DNA from: Chondrosia reniformis
Taxonomy: Eukaryota > Porifera > Demospongiae > Chondrillida > Chondrillidae
Direction: 5' to 3'
Length of the DNA: 64,000 bases
Assembly: GCA_947172415.1 (NCBI GenBank)
Contig: OX359192.1
Location: 2,172,501-2,236,500 of the forward strand
The first letter of the stretch is position 1; the number at the start of each line of letters is the position of its first letter. Both the position numbers and the translations under genes were made by a program. The notes under the pieces were generated by a model, which saw only the letters and a program-made list of their open reading frames with translations, ran no database searches and was not told the DNA's origin. Shown one piece after another: positions 9,401 to 21,400 of the stretch.

Positions 9401-12400
9401 AGGACATTGGAGAGACAGGAAGAACATTGGAGAGACAGGAAGAACATTGGAGAGACAGGAAGAACATTGGAGAGACAGGAAGAACATTGGAGAGACAGGA
9501 AGAACATTGGAGAGACAGGAAGAACATTGGAGAGACAGGAAGAACATTGGAGAGACAGGAAGAACATTGGAGAGACAGGAAGAACATTGGAGAGACAGGA
9601 AGAACATTGGAGAAGAGACTGAGAGAACATAGAGGAGCAGTGAAGAGAAATGATATGAAGAACGGAATAGCAGTGCATGCATGGAATACAGAGCACAGGG
9701 TGGACTGGGAAGCGGCCACGGTGAAACAGGTGGAGACACACTACACCAGGAGGAGGATCATTGAAGCCATCCACATCCAGAAGCAGAAGGCCACCTCCAA
9801 CCTTGACTGTGGTCGATCCCTCAATTCAGTATGGCACCCCCTCATCTAATACCCTGTCATTTAATTTAATTTATTCACTAATTATCACTTTTCATCATTT
9901 TTATCATTTTTATCATTTTTATCATTTAATTTATTCAGACATCACACATCATTCCCTGTCACCCACACCTATTTTAGGAAGTGTTTCTTTCAGTCGTTTC
10001 AGTTTGTTTTTATACCAGTTGATAAAAGGTCCTCGGATCGAAACATCCTGGAAATAAAGTGAATTGTTCATTGTGTATTCCAGTCGCTGCGATTACGCTC
10101 AAAAACTATCTATAACCAGTACCCTCTACGCAGCAATGGGCCTTTACAGTATCATTGAACAAGTTATAAGTCTCCTCTGTGTTTAGACATTGTAAACATG
10201 TACAAGAAGTTTAAAATGTTAATGCTAAGGGTGATATACGTACATATTGTAAAGTACTCTACTCTATTGAAAGTTGGTTTTTATTCTATATCTACAGCTA
10301 CACCATAAAGCTAATGTCAACAAGAAGAGAATCGATGGAAAGACACCTCTCCATGTAGCAACTAATGTAGGTCGACGCTTAATGTAATTTGAATGTGTTT
10401 TACTTATGTACAATAGTGAGTTTAAATTTATTCAAGTGCCTGGGATTCAACGTATAAAATTTGAAATAACCAGAATTTTGAAATATAAAGAATGATAGCA
10501 ATTTAATATATAAATCATAAGAGAAACCAGTTGTATCAGAAGTATTTAGTATGTCCAATACTTCAAGTCACTCTGTGCCTGTGGCAGCCACTGAAACACT
10601 TAACTTCTTAATTGTTTAATTTTTAATAATATTTTACTAATAAGAAGTCCTAAAGCAATTGAAGCAATTAAAGTTGGTCGACCAACCAGTATATCAGTCT
10701 TAGGGTCATTTTATGTCTGCATGCTTATTAAATTCATGATCATGTTGCTATTTCTTATAAGCTGTATACCTTATATACAAACTATGTTTATACAAATTCA
10801 TCTTTCAAAGTACATACGTATGTACAGTATATGAGTAAATAATGTGATACTTTAATAAAACAAGTATTTAAAGTTTAAAAACTCGTGGGGCGGCAAGTTA
10901 ACTCGAACTACTTGGCCACTTCGTTGGGATTTAATGTAAATATTCATAATCTTGAGGATGCTTATGATGATGATTATTGACTTTAAAGGTACAGTGGAAC
11001 CTCGGTTATCCGGCCTCAATGGGACCAAGCTATGGCTGGATAAGTGAAACGGCCGGATATGTGAATCTAATTTTGGCCTCATTCCTTTTGATATCGCCAA
11101 CGGTCAAACTTCCGATCCCATTCTCCTCCGCAAGCTGCGCTTGTGTTGCTCCAGCCTTCAGTCGCTCCAGTATAGCTATCTTGCTCTCTAGTGGAAGAAC
11201 TAAGCGCTTCCTTTTCCTCGCAGAGCCACTCAAACTAGCCATCATTTCGCTGTGAACTGATGGCGTTAATAAGAGTATGCGACCTTCGAGTCCGGATAAT
11301 CCGAGCAGCTGGTTAATTGAGGTTCGGATAACCGAGGTTCCACTGTACATGTATACCTAGGTCACAAATAAGTAAAACTGCTAATATATTGTATACCTTA
11401 AAAATAGTTGCTGTTGTCTGTTTCCTTAACAATATTTTTAAGTACTGTTCTGATGTGACACACTTAACCTCTCTGTATGAGGGCTATGTCGTATGAATTA
11501 ATGGCATGTGACTGCTAATGACAGCTGTTTATCTCACTTTGGTTGTAATGATAAATTCTGTTTTCTGACAATGCTTTGATTGAATATAGAAGGACAGCCA
11601 CTGAACTTTGTATTTATGATTTTATCTTTTTTATGTTTGTTTACTTTAACTAGGTCAAAGTGGCAAAGTTGTTACTTGATCATCATTGTGAGGTGGATCC
11701 AGTGGATGGCCTTGGTGAAACACCACTTTGTATTGCTTCAGAGAGAGGAGATGTAGAAATGTGTCAACTACTAGTAAGAACAATCATATTAATGTTATTG
11801 TTATTGTTATAGTCAAAACATTGGCATTGTCTTAATTTATGTTTTATGTTTTGTTGAACAAGTTATAAGTCTCATCTGTGTTTAGACATTGTAAACATGT
11901 ACAAGAAGTTTAAAATGTTAATGCTAAGGGTGATGTACATATTGAAAAGTACTCTACTCTACTGAAAGTTAGTTTTTATTCTATATCTACAGCTACACCA
12001 TAAAGCTAAAGTCAACCAGACAGATAGGATTGGCATGACACCTCTCCATGAAGCATCTAATGTAAGTCGACTCTTAATGTGATTTCAATGTGTTTTACTT
12101 ATACACAAAAGTGAGTTTAGTTTATTCAAGTGCCTGGGATTCAACGTATAAAATTTGAAATAACCAGAATTTTGAAATATAAAGAATGATAGCAATTTAA
12201 TATTTAAATCATAAGAGAAACCAGTTGTATCAGAAGTATTTAGTATGTCCAGTACTTCAAGTCACTCTGTGCCTGTGGCAGCCACTGAAACGCTTAACTT
12301 TTAAATTGTTTTATATTTTACTAATAAGAAGTCCTAAAGCAATTGAAGTCATTAAAGTTGGTTGACCAACCAGTATATCAGTCTTAGGGTCATTTTAAGT

Positions 12401-15400
12401 CTGCATGCTTATTGAATTCATGATCATGTTGCTATTTCTTATAAGCTGTATACTCTGTATGCAAACTACATTTATACACATTCATCTTTCAAAGTACATA
12501 TATAAGTACAGTATATGAGAAAATTATGTGAATCATAGGTTTAATGATGATATGTACATACCACAAGTAAAACTGCTAATATATTGTATAACTAACATTA
12601 TCTATAGTTGCTGTGTGTATGTTTCCTATGTCGTATGAATTGATGGTATGTGACTGCTAATGACAGCTGTTTTTCTCACTTTGGTTGTAATGATAAATTC
12701 TGTTTTCTGGTAATGCTTTGATTTAATATAGAAGGACAGCCACTGAACTTTGTATTTATGATTTTATCTTTCTTATGTTTGTATACTTTAACTAGGTCAA
12801 AGTGGCAAAGTTGTTACTTGATCATCATTGTGAGGTGGATCCAGTGGATGCGTATGATGAAACACCACTTTATAAGGCTTCAGAGAGAGGAGATGTAGAA
12901 ATGTGTCAACTACTAGTAAGAACAATCAGATTAATGTTATTGTTCATATTTAAGAGATATCAATACATAGGTACGTACATAAAGTGGTACTCTGTGCACA
13001 ACATTCTCTAGCTACTAATTCCTGACAGACCTTGTCTGACATCATATTAACTAGTTACAGTACATGTCACAAGTTCCTTACGGAATTCTGCAGATTACCC
13101 GATACGGAATTCCGTACTTTTCCGAACAGCAAGGTTTGAGAGTCTGCGGATTGACTGAGGGTAGCCGCGGAACGTTCCGCAACGTTCCGCAGGAGGCTCA
13201 AAAAGGATTCGGCTGAGTATCGGTAATTACCGCATACGTTCGTTTGTTTTGATAATGTTTTGTTAAACAAACAGTGTTTGGAAAAAATAGGGGAACTTTA
13301 AGATCGGCTTTAAATCTTAAAGTTCCCCTATTTTTCCCATATTAGTGGTCAGCCACACTTTTGGCTGTATCCCATATCTGCTGATAAGGAAACCACAAGT
13401 TTTTTTTGCTTCTGGGGTACTTATTAGCAGACTAGCCACTCTAACTTCCATCATATGCCGTACTGATGAGTCCTAATAAGGACGAAACAGCTGTCTATGG
13501 CTCGACCATCTTTTTGAGTGGCTAGGGGGAGACTCTGGTTCCCATCAAGCGAATTTCAGTTTCGCCCATTAGCTCATTGCGCTCCTCAGGGGACATGAGT
13601 GGGTAGGGGTAATACCCAGAGTTAAATGATGAAGAAAACAGTGTTTATTTAATGGTACAAAATGCCCACGTAACTGAATAAATTACGAAATGATAAGTTA
13701 TAAGGTATCACCCGCGGAACGTTCCGTAGGAGGCTTGAAAAGGATTCAAACACAATTCTGTATACATGTATTACAATTCTTTTTTATATACGTGAAGTGT
13801 ACACGAAAGAATAAAATCCTAAAAAACATTTTTGTACCATTTATATTATATATTAAACATTATCACAAAAAACAATACTTGACCTTTCCTGCGACCACCG
13901 TAAAGGCCCGTAATCGTACGTATACTATCCACGAACGTAGTGGTGATTACCGATACTCAGCCGTACCTATACGCACTAATAAAACGTATTAAACCATAGA
14001 TAAAGTTATAATGATATCGTCTTGAGAATTATGGCAAGATCAGGACAATTCGAAGTCCCGCACGTTCCTCAGGTTCCTCGGATGCGTCTCAGAGTGCCGC
14101 ACGTTCCGCACGTTCCTCGGATTCGTCTAATTAAGTTCCGAAAACGTGCCTCAGATTTCCAAAATCGTGCCTCGGTTTTCCGCAATCGTGCCTCGGATTT
14201 CCGAGTGGACACTCAAGGAATTCCGCAACGAATTTCCGAGGATTTCTGCAAAATTCCGTAAGGAACTTGTGACATGTACCGTAGCTTAAACCCCACACCA
14301 TCTACACAAACATCTATTGTCAATTAGGTACAGTAGAAACTAAGAAACTTTCATAGTGTATTCCGATTCAAAACATTGGCATTATGTTTTATGTTTTGTT
14401 GAACAAGTTATAAGTCTCATCTGTGTTCAGACATTGTAAACATGTACAAGAAGTTTAAAATGTTAATGCTAAGGGTGATGTACATATGAAAAGTACTCTA
14501 CTCTACTGAAAGTTAGTTTTTATTCTATATCTATAGCTACACTATAAAGCTAATGTCAATCAGAAGAGATTTTATGGAAAGACACCTCTCCAAGTAGCAA
14601 CTAATGTAAGTCAACTCTTAATGTAATGTGATTTCAATGTGTTTTACTTATGCACAATAGTGAGTTTAGTTTATTCAAGTGCCTGGGATTCAACGTATAA
14701 AATTTGAAATAACCAGAAATTTGAAATATAAAGAATGATAGCAATTTAATATTTAAATCCTAAGAGAAACCAGTTGTATCAGAATTATTTAGTATGTCCA
14801 GTACTTCAAGTCACTCTGTGCCCGTGGCAGCCACTGAAACGCTTTACTTCTAATGTTTAATAATTATTGCTATTTCTTATAAGCTGTATACTTTGTTTAC
14901 AAACTACGTTTATACACATTCATCTTTCAAAGTACATATGTACAGTATACGAGAAAATAATGTGAATCATAGGTTTTATGATGATATGTATATTAATAAA
15001 AAAGAGTTTTATGATCTAAATACACATCTTAGTTTACTAAGACAAGGTTTTAAGTACATTATTGACTTTAAAGGTACATGTATACCTAGGTCACAAATAA
15101 GTAAAACTGCTAATATATTGTTTAACTTATGGTTGCTGTGTGTCTGTTTCCTTAACAATATTTTTAAGTACTGTTCTGATGTGACACACTTAACCTCTCT
15201 GTATGAGGACTATGTTGTATGAATTAATGGCATGTGACTGTTAATGACAGCTGTTTATCTCACTTTGGTTGTAATGATAAATTCTGATTTCTGATGCTGC
15301 TTTGATTTAATATAGAAGGACAGCCACTGAACTTTGTATTTATGATTTTATCTTTTTTATGTTTGCTTACTTTAACTAGGTCAAAGTGGCAAAGTTGTTA

Positions 15401-18400
15401 CTTGATCATCATTGTGAGGTGGATCCAGTGGATGGGAATGGTCAAACACCACTTTTTAATGCTTCAAAGAGAGGAGATGTAGAAATGTGTCAACTACTAG
15501 TAAGAACAATCATATTAATGTTATTGTTCATATTTATGAGATATTCATATAGTGCATCTACGTACGTATATATACGTATGCACAACATTTTCTTACTCAA
15601 TATTATATACTATTTCTTGAAAGACCTTGTATATTTATTTTTGTCAGGAATAATCTAAAACATCATTTTTCTAAAACAAGGCTGACGTCAATATTAACTA
15701 GTTTGAGACACTTCTGTCCATAGACCATCCTCAGCTCGCTCTGCTGTGGTAAAACACTCAACTAGCTGTTCCATACTCATTTTGAAATGTAGAAATGAAC
15801 CTTCTACTCTATCACAACCATCTATTTTATCTTGCATGCCTCTTTGTGTGTCTTTGTGATCTTTATTGGGTGAGCCGGAAGCGAACCCCCATAATAGTTT
15901 GTAGGCTACCATTTCGTGTTTGTATAGATATATACAGTACAAGTTACAATATACTAAGGTAATCTAATATAATATTAATAAATAAATAATAGAAATAATA
16001 TAATATAATATAAATAATTCATATGGCTCCAAGAAAGGACTTAGAAACAAAATGGGCATATCATCATAAAGATTAGGGTATAAAACTCATTTTTAATTAA
16101 GGGATTTTTCATTTAGGTCTCCGTTTGGTAGAAAATAGAGGACAAAGTCTGCATATAAAATGCCATAGGGCTATAGAAAAGCTATAGAAAATTTATATTG
16201 AAACCAAGTGTTATATTAGTAAATATTTTCAATTTATCAGATTACTGTGAAACCGACATATATCATGGTACATGTGTATGATAAACGTCTGGCGAAGTTT
16301 TGCTTAATTAAATGAGCAAAATAATCAAGATATAATGAAGAATTCAAGGTTACGATTACACAATCTGTAGATGTATTGTGATGTTTCTCTAGTTCGTCAC
16401 CAACACCTCTCGTATGTCGCTCCGTACACATTTAGTGAATCTTGTGACGTTGCGAAAACGTCACCCCCTCGTTGCTAAAGAAGATCATCCCTTTGTGAAC
16501 GGCTATGACAAGTCGACGCTCTCCTACGAGAAGGAGCTAGTGAACAGGCGAGTTGTAGCGAAGGTTAGATAAAGCGTTTTTGTATACGTCCCCGTCAAGT
16601 TTGAGGCAGAGTTTTTCCTATATTGATGCGAAAGACTGAATTCATTTGGTTGACCGTATTACTTTGGTAATTTAAGCTCTGTCTTCTCTTCTTACGTTAT
16701 CTGTTAATATTTTTACTTGTCCATGTGTAGGAATAAGGAGTGTTTGTTGCGATCATTATGAGAATAAAGCCTTGTTGAGTGTCAGCAACATGAATTTACT
16801 AGTTTCCTATTTATACTGAATTGTATTCCCATTCCTCATGTATTGCTAATGAAGACCTCTGTTTTGAAACGTCCAGAATTAGTAAATTCATGTTGCTGAC
16901 GTTCAACAAGGCTTTATTCTTATCCATGTGTATTACATACAGTAACGAAATTGCTCATAGCGAATGTCTATAAGTATAGTGAAATACTTTGTTAGCTAAT
17001 TACACTCAAGTACACTACACAGTGCAATATATATAAGTACACACATGGATAAGAATAAAGCCTAGTTGAACGTCAGCAATACAAAATATAAAGATATATA
17101 TATATATCTAATATATACAGTACAAGTTACAATATACTAAGATAATCTAATATAATTAATATAAATAATTCATATGGCTCCAAGAAAGGACCTATATATA
17201 TATATATATACTCAAGTACACTACACAGTGAAAGTTACTGGCAATATTAAAATTACAATCGAGTACTACACAGTACAAGTTACAAATTTTAGAGGGCTAA
17301 GTGACTATACAATAGTAAAATTACAATCAAGTACTAGCTACACATGCAGTGCAAGTTACAAATTAAGAGAGATCCAAGTGACCCATAGGATAATCAGTAT
17401 TTTAAACAGTATAAGACTTTAGTCACACTAGTACTGTTGCAGGCTTTGAAATTCTCAACTACTGCATAGAGAGTAGTAGTTGATACAGATCATCCAATTG
17501 CAAGGTAGAACACATGACCTACCAATTACCTTTTCACACCTTAGTATAGACTGAAGATGATGCATCTTCATGCCATATATCAACAAAGGTTCCAGTCTTA
17601 AAGGGGTCTCAGCTAATAACCACAGCAGATTTGATTTGCCTTGTGAGGGAGCTAAGAATACCGACGGTTGGTTGCATCCATTCGCATAATCAACAGGGTT
17701 AGAGACCATTTTGTAACTTGCACACAAGGACATAAAAGGCCAAGGCCTTTATATACGTATGTCATATGATGTCCCTTGTGTACGTATGTTAACTGTTTAA
17801 GCCACAGAGGGCTACGTCTATAGATGTGTTTAATACTGTGAGATAGTAAGGCTCGCCCCAGAATGTGTACATTCTCCTAGTAACTCCTTAGTCCATGACA
17901 ATGATTGATTTTCAATGATGCCATGCAGGTGACTAATTGATTTGCATATATACTGTTTTACCTTTTCCAGGGTATATCCAGAATATACCTCACCATTAAC
18001 CAGCCTATTGCCATGTTAATGGGGGTAGAATAGAAATATTTAAATATTTAGCCGTTAGCATTGCGTGTACCTTTTGAAAGTTATTTGTGAACAAAGTTTC
18101 ATGGATATGTGATTTTATAGAATGAAATCAGTTTCATTATTTAGGTATCTTCCAACATATAAAAACATTATGTAGTGTAATAATGAGTCCAATTCAATAA
18201 GATTTCATTTTTGATTAGTTAGTACATCACTTAGTATGTTTTGTTTCCCTCGGGGATATGTATTATCAGAGTTTCACTGTAAATACATATATGTTGTTAA
18301 AGGCTAATTCTGATAAGTCAGAAGGAGCTGTAATATACTCGTCATGGAGGTCACTTATCTTAGGTGGTAACAGTTATGTTTTAGTGTACTGCATGGACTT

Positions 18401-21400
18401 GTTAAGAGACCATCTTGTAGACAGTACTTTCCCATTGATTAGATACATTCTCTTTATGGATCCAGGCAATTTTTTACTTCCTAATACCTTTTTTACATAT
18501 ATTCAAGGTAGTACTCTAATTGAAGTGATTTGGGTCTCATATGTAAACAATGTATTACCTTTTTGTATTTTCCATGACTCTGTAGTGTGTGAGTTATGTA
18601 CGTATACACATCCATTCCTCTGTTAACTTATACTCTATCAGTCCCACTGTAGCCCGTTCACAAACCAAAATTAGACCAGTTATGGTTAAAACATCAGTAT
18701 TACCGTATATTGGGATATGGATGCGAGAGTTAAAGATTACGAATTACGCGTTTAAGTAAACATTGTGGTTAAAGAATGCGAGATAAAGCTTAGGTGTACG
18801 GGACGTATATACGAAATTATGAGGTGTCAAATTAATACGTGTCAAAAGATTGCGCATACAGTCAAAACTCACAATTCGCATTCTTTTGACACACGCATTC
18901 AATTCCCAATATACGGTATCTTAATTTGCAATGTTTCATGTTTTCTGGAATAGTTTGGTCTATCAGGATATTGTAAACAAGAAATTAAAAATGCTCATAT
19001 AATGCTAAGGGTGACGACAACCTGTGTTATATGACAATATCCTGTGAAACCAATTTTATTGGATAACTTGATCAAGTCTGACTATATCATACTTACAATG
19101 TTAAATGTACTGTATACGTGATGTGTACTTAGACGCCACATGTGCTAAATATACATATATGTGGAGTGCCCCCAGTAGAAATCCCCGAAAATGACCATAG
19201 GTACGTATTTATCAAAAAAATGGCCGACATACGTATATACTCGATATGGTAAAAATGTATACAGTATATTGATATTTTTAAATGATCGTATCTCCTTTGT
19301 AAAGAAGTGAATTTCTCACAAACTTGGTACACATGTACTGTAAGGGCCATATAGATGTTTGCTAAGAAAAAGTGAAAGGTACCTTTTGTGTGATTTCTAC
19401 TGGCTGCACTCACTTATAGTGATGCGTACTCTTATTTACAATGTATGTGTACGTATATAGTATATGAGCAATATATTAGCTTACACTGTATCACTCTTCA
19501 AAGAATACCTAATGAGTCTTATCTATGAAGACATCTTTTATATAGAAATAGCATACTTCCTTTGATTAGTTATCCAGAACATTTGAGTGGTGTAGGCACA
19601 TACATAGCTAACTAACTAAATGTTCCATGGACCTGTAGTTGCTGTATGGAGCTGATCTATTCAGACAGAATAAGAGAGGTGAAAGAGCTTTGCAAATGGT
19701 ATGTTGCATTATTTTGTACATGTGAAATTGCATTGTAGTAGAACTTAAGACAGATTGCAACAAAGATATTTTTGTTTCTACCATTAACTGTAGCTACATG
19801 GAGAAGATATACTGAAGTCTCATGAAAGTACAGTGAATTCTATTTCTTTAGCTATTAAGAATGGTCAAGTAAATAAGGTTTGTGCAAATATTGCTTATCA
19901 TGATAATTCTATGATGTTGTATACAGTTTATTGAAAGTATGGATTACATTGTACGTGTGTTGAAATGTTCCAACTCAGACCATGTGTGCATATTCTGTTA
20001 TGTGATACTTGTGTTCAGGTGAAAGAATTGGTTTCATGGAGGAACATCAACACAAAGCTACAGACTGAGGAAGGCCTCGTCACTGACTTCATCCATTTAG
20101 CTGTGGAGAGCAATGAAGCAAGTGTTGTGAAGTACCTCCTTGAAGCTGGGGCTAATTTGAAGCACAGTGGATCTAACCAGCTCTTACTACACACAGCAAT
20201 CGACAGAGAGGTATAATACTTATATTTAATAAGAGTGTTCTTGTCTGAATGTTTGCAAGCTTACATATATACTTACACCTTAGTAATGTTATGTTTACAG
20301 CAGCTTTTGATAATGCCTGCAATAGAGTAATGTGGTAGTACCTATGGTGAACTCTATTTAACAGCTATATAAATAGGCGGCATGATGTGTAATAGCTGAC
20401 TCCACGATGAATGTATTTTCCATATTTATAATATTAGCATTACAGAGCACATTCCATTAACGTTTTTTACTACGTACTGTTTATTTGATGTTTTAATTTA
20501 TTAGGTACGTATAATCTATAAACGTTTTGAAGTACCTGATAGAATAGATAAATGCTGTAGTTTTATTGTTATTATTTTATTTTAGGTATTAATAACACAT
20601 GTACGTATATACGTATATGCGTACAGAACATGACAGTATAAAAACCACATATTCATGCATGTTTGATATTAGTATATAGTGTGTGTCGTATTGTTGATTT
20701 GAATCTATTAAGGATTTTTAGTGTACTGCATTAATTCGTTGGGTGTTCTTTTATCTCAAAATCTCACTAATAATGCAATTTAAATTAAATCTTACTTTAT
20801 ATTATTTAGAATTTTGAAATTATTCAATTATTACTTCACTATAAATGTGACGTGAATGCAGTAGCTGAAAACGGTCAAACAGCACTGCATAAGGCCACAC
20901 AGAAGGGAGACAAGAAGGTTTGTGAACTATATGCTGGTGGTTTGTAGTCATTTTCCTTTCTACCATTTTCTATGTTATCAGTGACAATGGTAGTATATTT
21001 GTCTTATAAAGAGAAAAAAAATAAAAAGCGGCCGATGTGGGGCTTGAACCCATGACCCTGGGATTAACTTGCTGACTAAAATATGTGCACGTGCTCAATG
21101 ATATGAATATCATTAAACGTACCACCACGTACCTGGTACTATATACATTGTGTATGTATGTAATATGATTATTCAATGTTTCAGCAACCATCTTTTTGCT
21201 TAATTACTAACAAATCAAATCAGAGCAGTAGGTACACATATGTTATAGACTAACTGTTTGGAGCTGTTAATTCCCAAGATTTGACTGGTAACAGCATGGC
21301 TTGCCGTGTGTAACCATATACCAGACCATTGTACATGCTAGTGTCTATCAATTACAGTAGTGGTTGTGGAGGGGAAGCAACCATTACCCTTGTATCTGTG

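Larger units (their letters stand above)
8492..10154 (+). mobile_element. Penelope-like element with inverted terminal arm
   Basis: The insertion is bounded by an 11-bp target duplication, TTGAACAAGTT, at 8481-8491 and 10155-10165. The uninterrupted site TTGAACAAGTTATAAG is present in the sister introns. The plus-strand body encodes the end of a Penelope-like protein: a VCRHLDIKITFKSRGTLREAL stretch, GVVYQVPCADCESVYIGETGR (GIY-YIG endonuclease start), and the C-terminus ending SLNSVWHPLI at 9847. The 8492-8820 segment is an inverted copy of 9757-10118, so a severely 5'-truncated copy lies head-to-head with the main one. The reverse transcriptase core is missing. Inverted partial copies of this kind are typical of Penelope-like insertions. 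Confidence 0.85.
13058..14281. mobile_element. TA-flanked terminal-inverted-repeat element
   Basis: Inverted ends of about 30 bp start with CAGTACATGTCACAAGTTCC on the left and, reversed, CGGTACATGTCACAAGTTCC on the right. TA duplications are at 13056-13057 and 14282-14283. The empty site CTAGTTAGCTTAAACCCC is seen in the other introns. The interior has short repeats built on CCTCGGATTTCCGAAATCG-like words. A separate retroelement (13280-13635) is nested in it. Without the nested insertion the element is about 857 bp. No transposase was found. Truncated, oppositely oriented copies are at 34979 and 39405. Confidence 0.8.
15925..17193. repeat. Segment bounded by about 90-bp direct repeats
   Basis: The string TACAGTACAAGTTACAATAT, then an AT-rich stretch ending CATATGGCTCCAAGAAAGGA, occurs at about 15933-16040 and again at about 17115-17190. 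Between them lie a 52-codon ORF and an inverted repeat pair. The structure could be a tandem duplication or the terminal repeats of an unrecognised element. Confidence 0.5.

Noticed and set aside
8917..9774. Long minus-strand ORFs rich in SSCLSNVLPVSPMFF
   Set aside because: They are the antisense reading of the 20-bp minisatellite and its flanks; the plus strand carries the real Penelope-like protein.
9307..9849. Separate plus-strand repeat ORFs of ERQEEHWRDRKN type
   Set aside because: They are other frames through the same 20-bp repeat and not independent genes.
17455..17733. 92-codon minus-strand ORF in a gene 2 intron
   Set aside because: No recognisable domain, no splice context, and no counterpart in gene 4; probably chance.
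18258..18626. 122-codon plus-strand ORF in a gene 2 intron
   Set aside because: It covers an intron stretch repeated in many sister introns, where the frame is broken; no acceptor/donor pair supports an exon.
21030..21085. Complete tRNA gene on the minus strand
   Set aside because: Only the T-arm and 3' end are recognisable; no D-arm or anticodon arm can be fitted.
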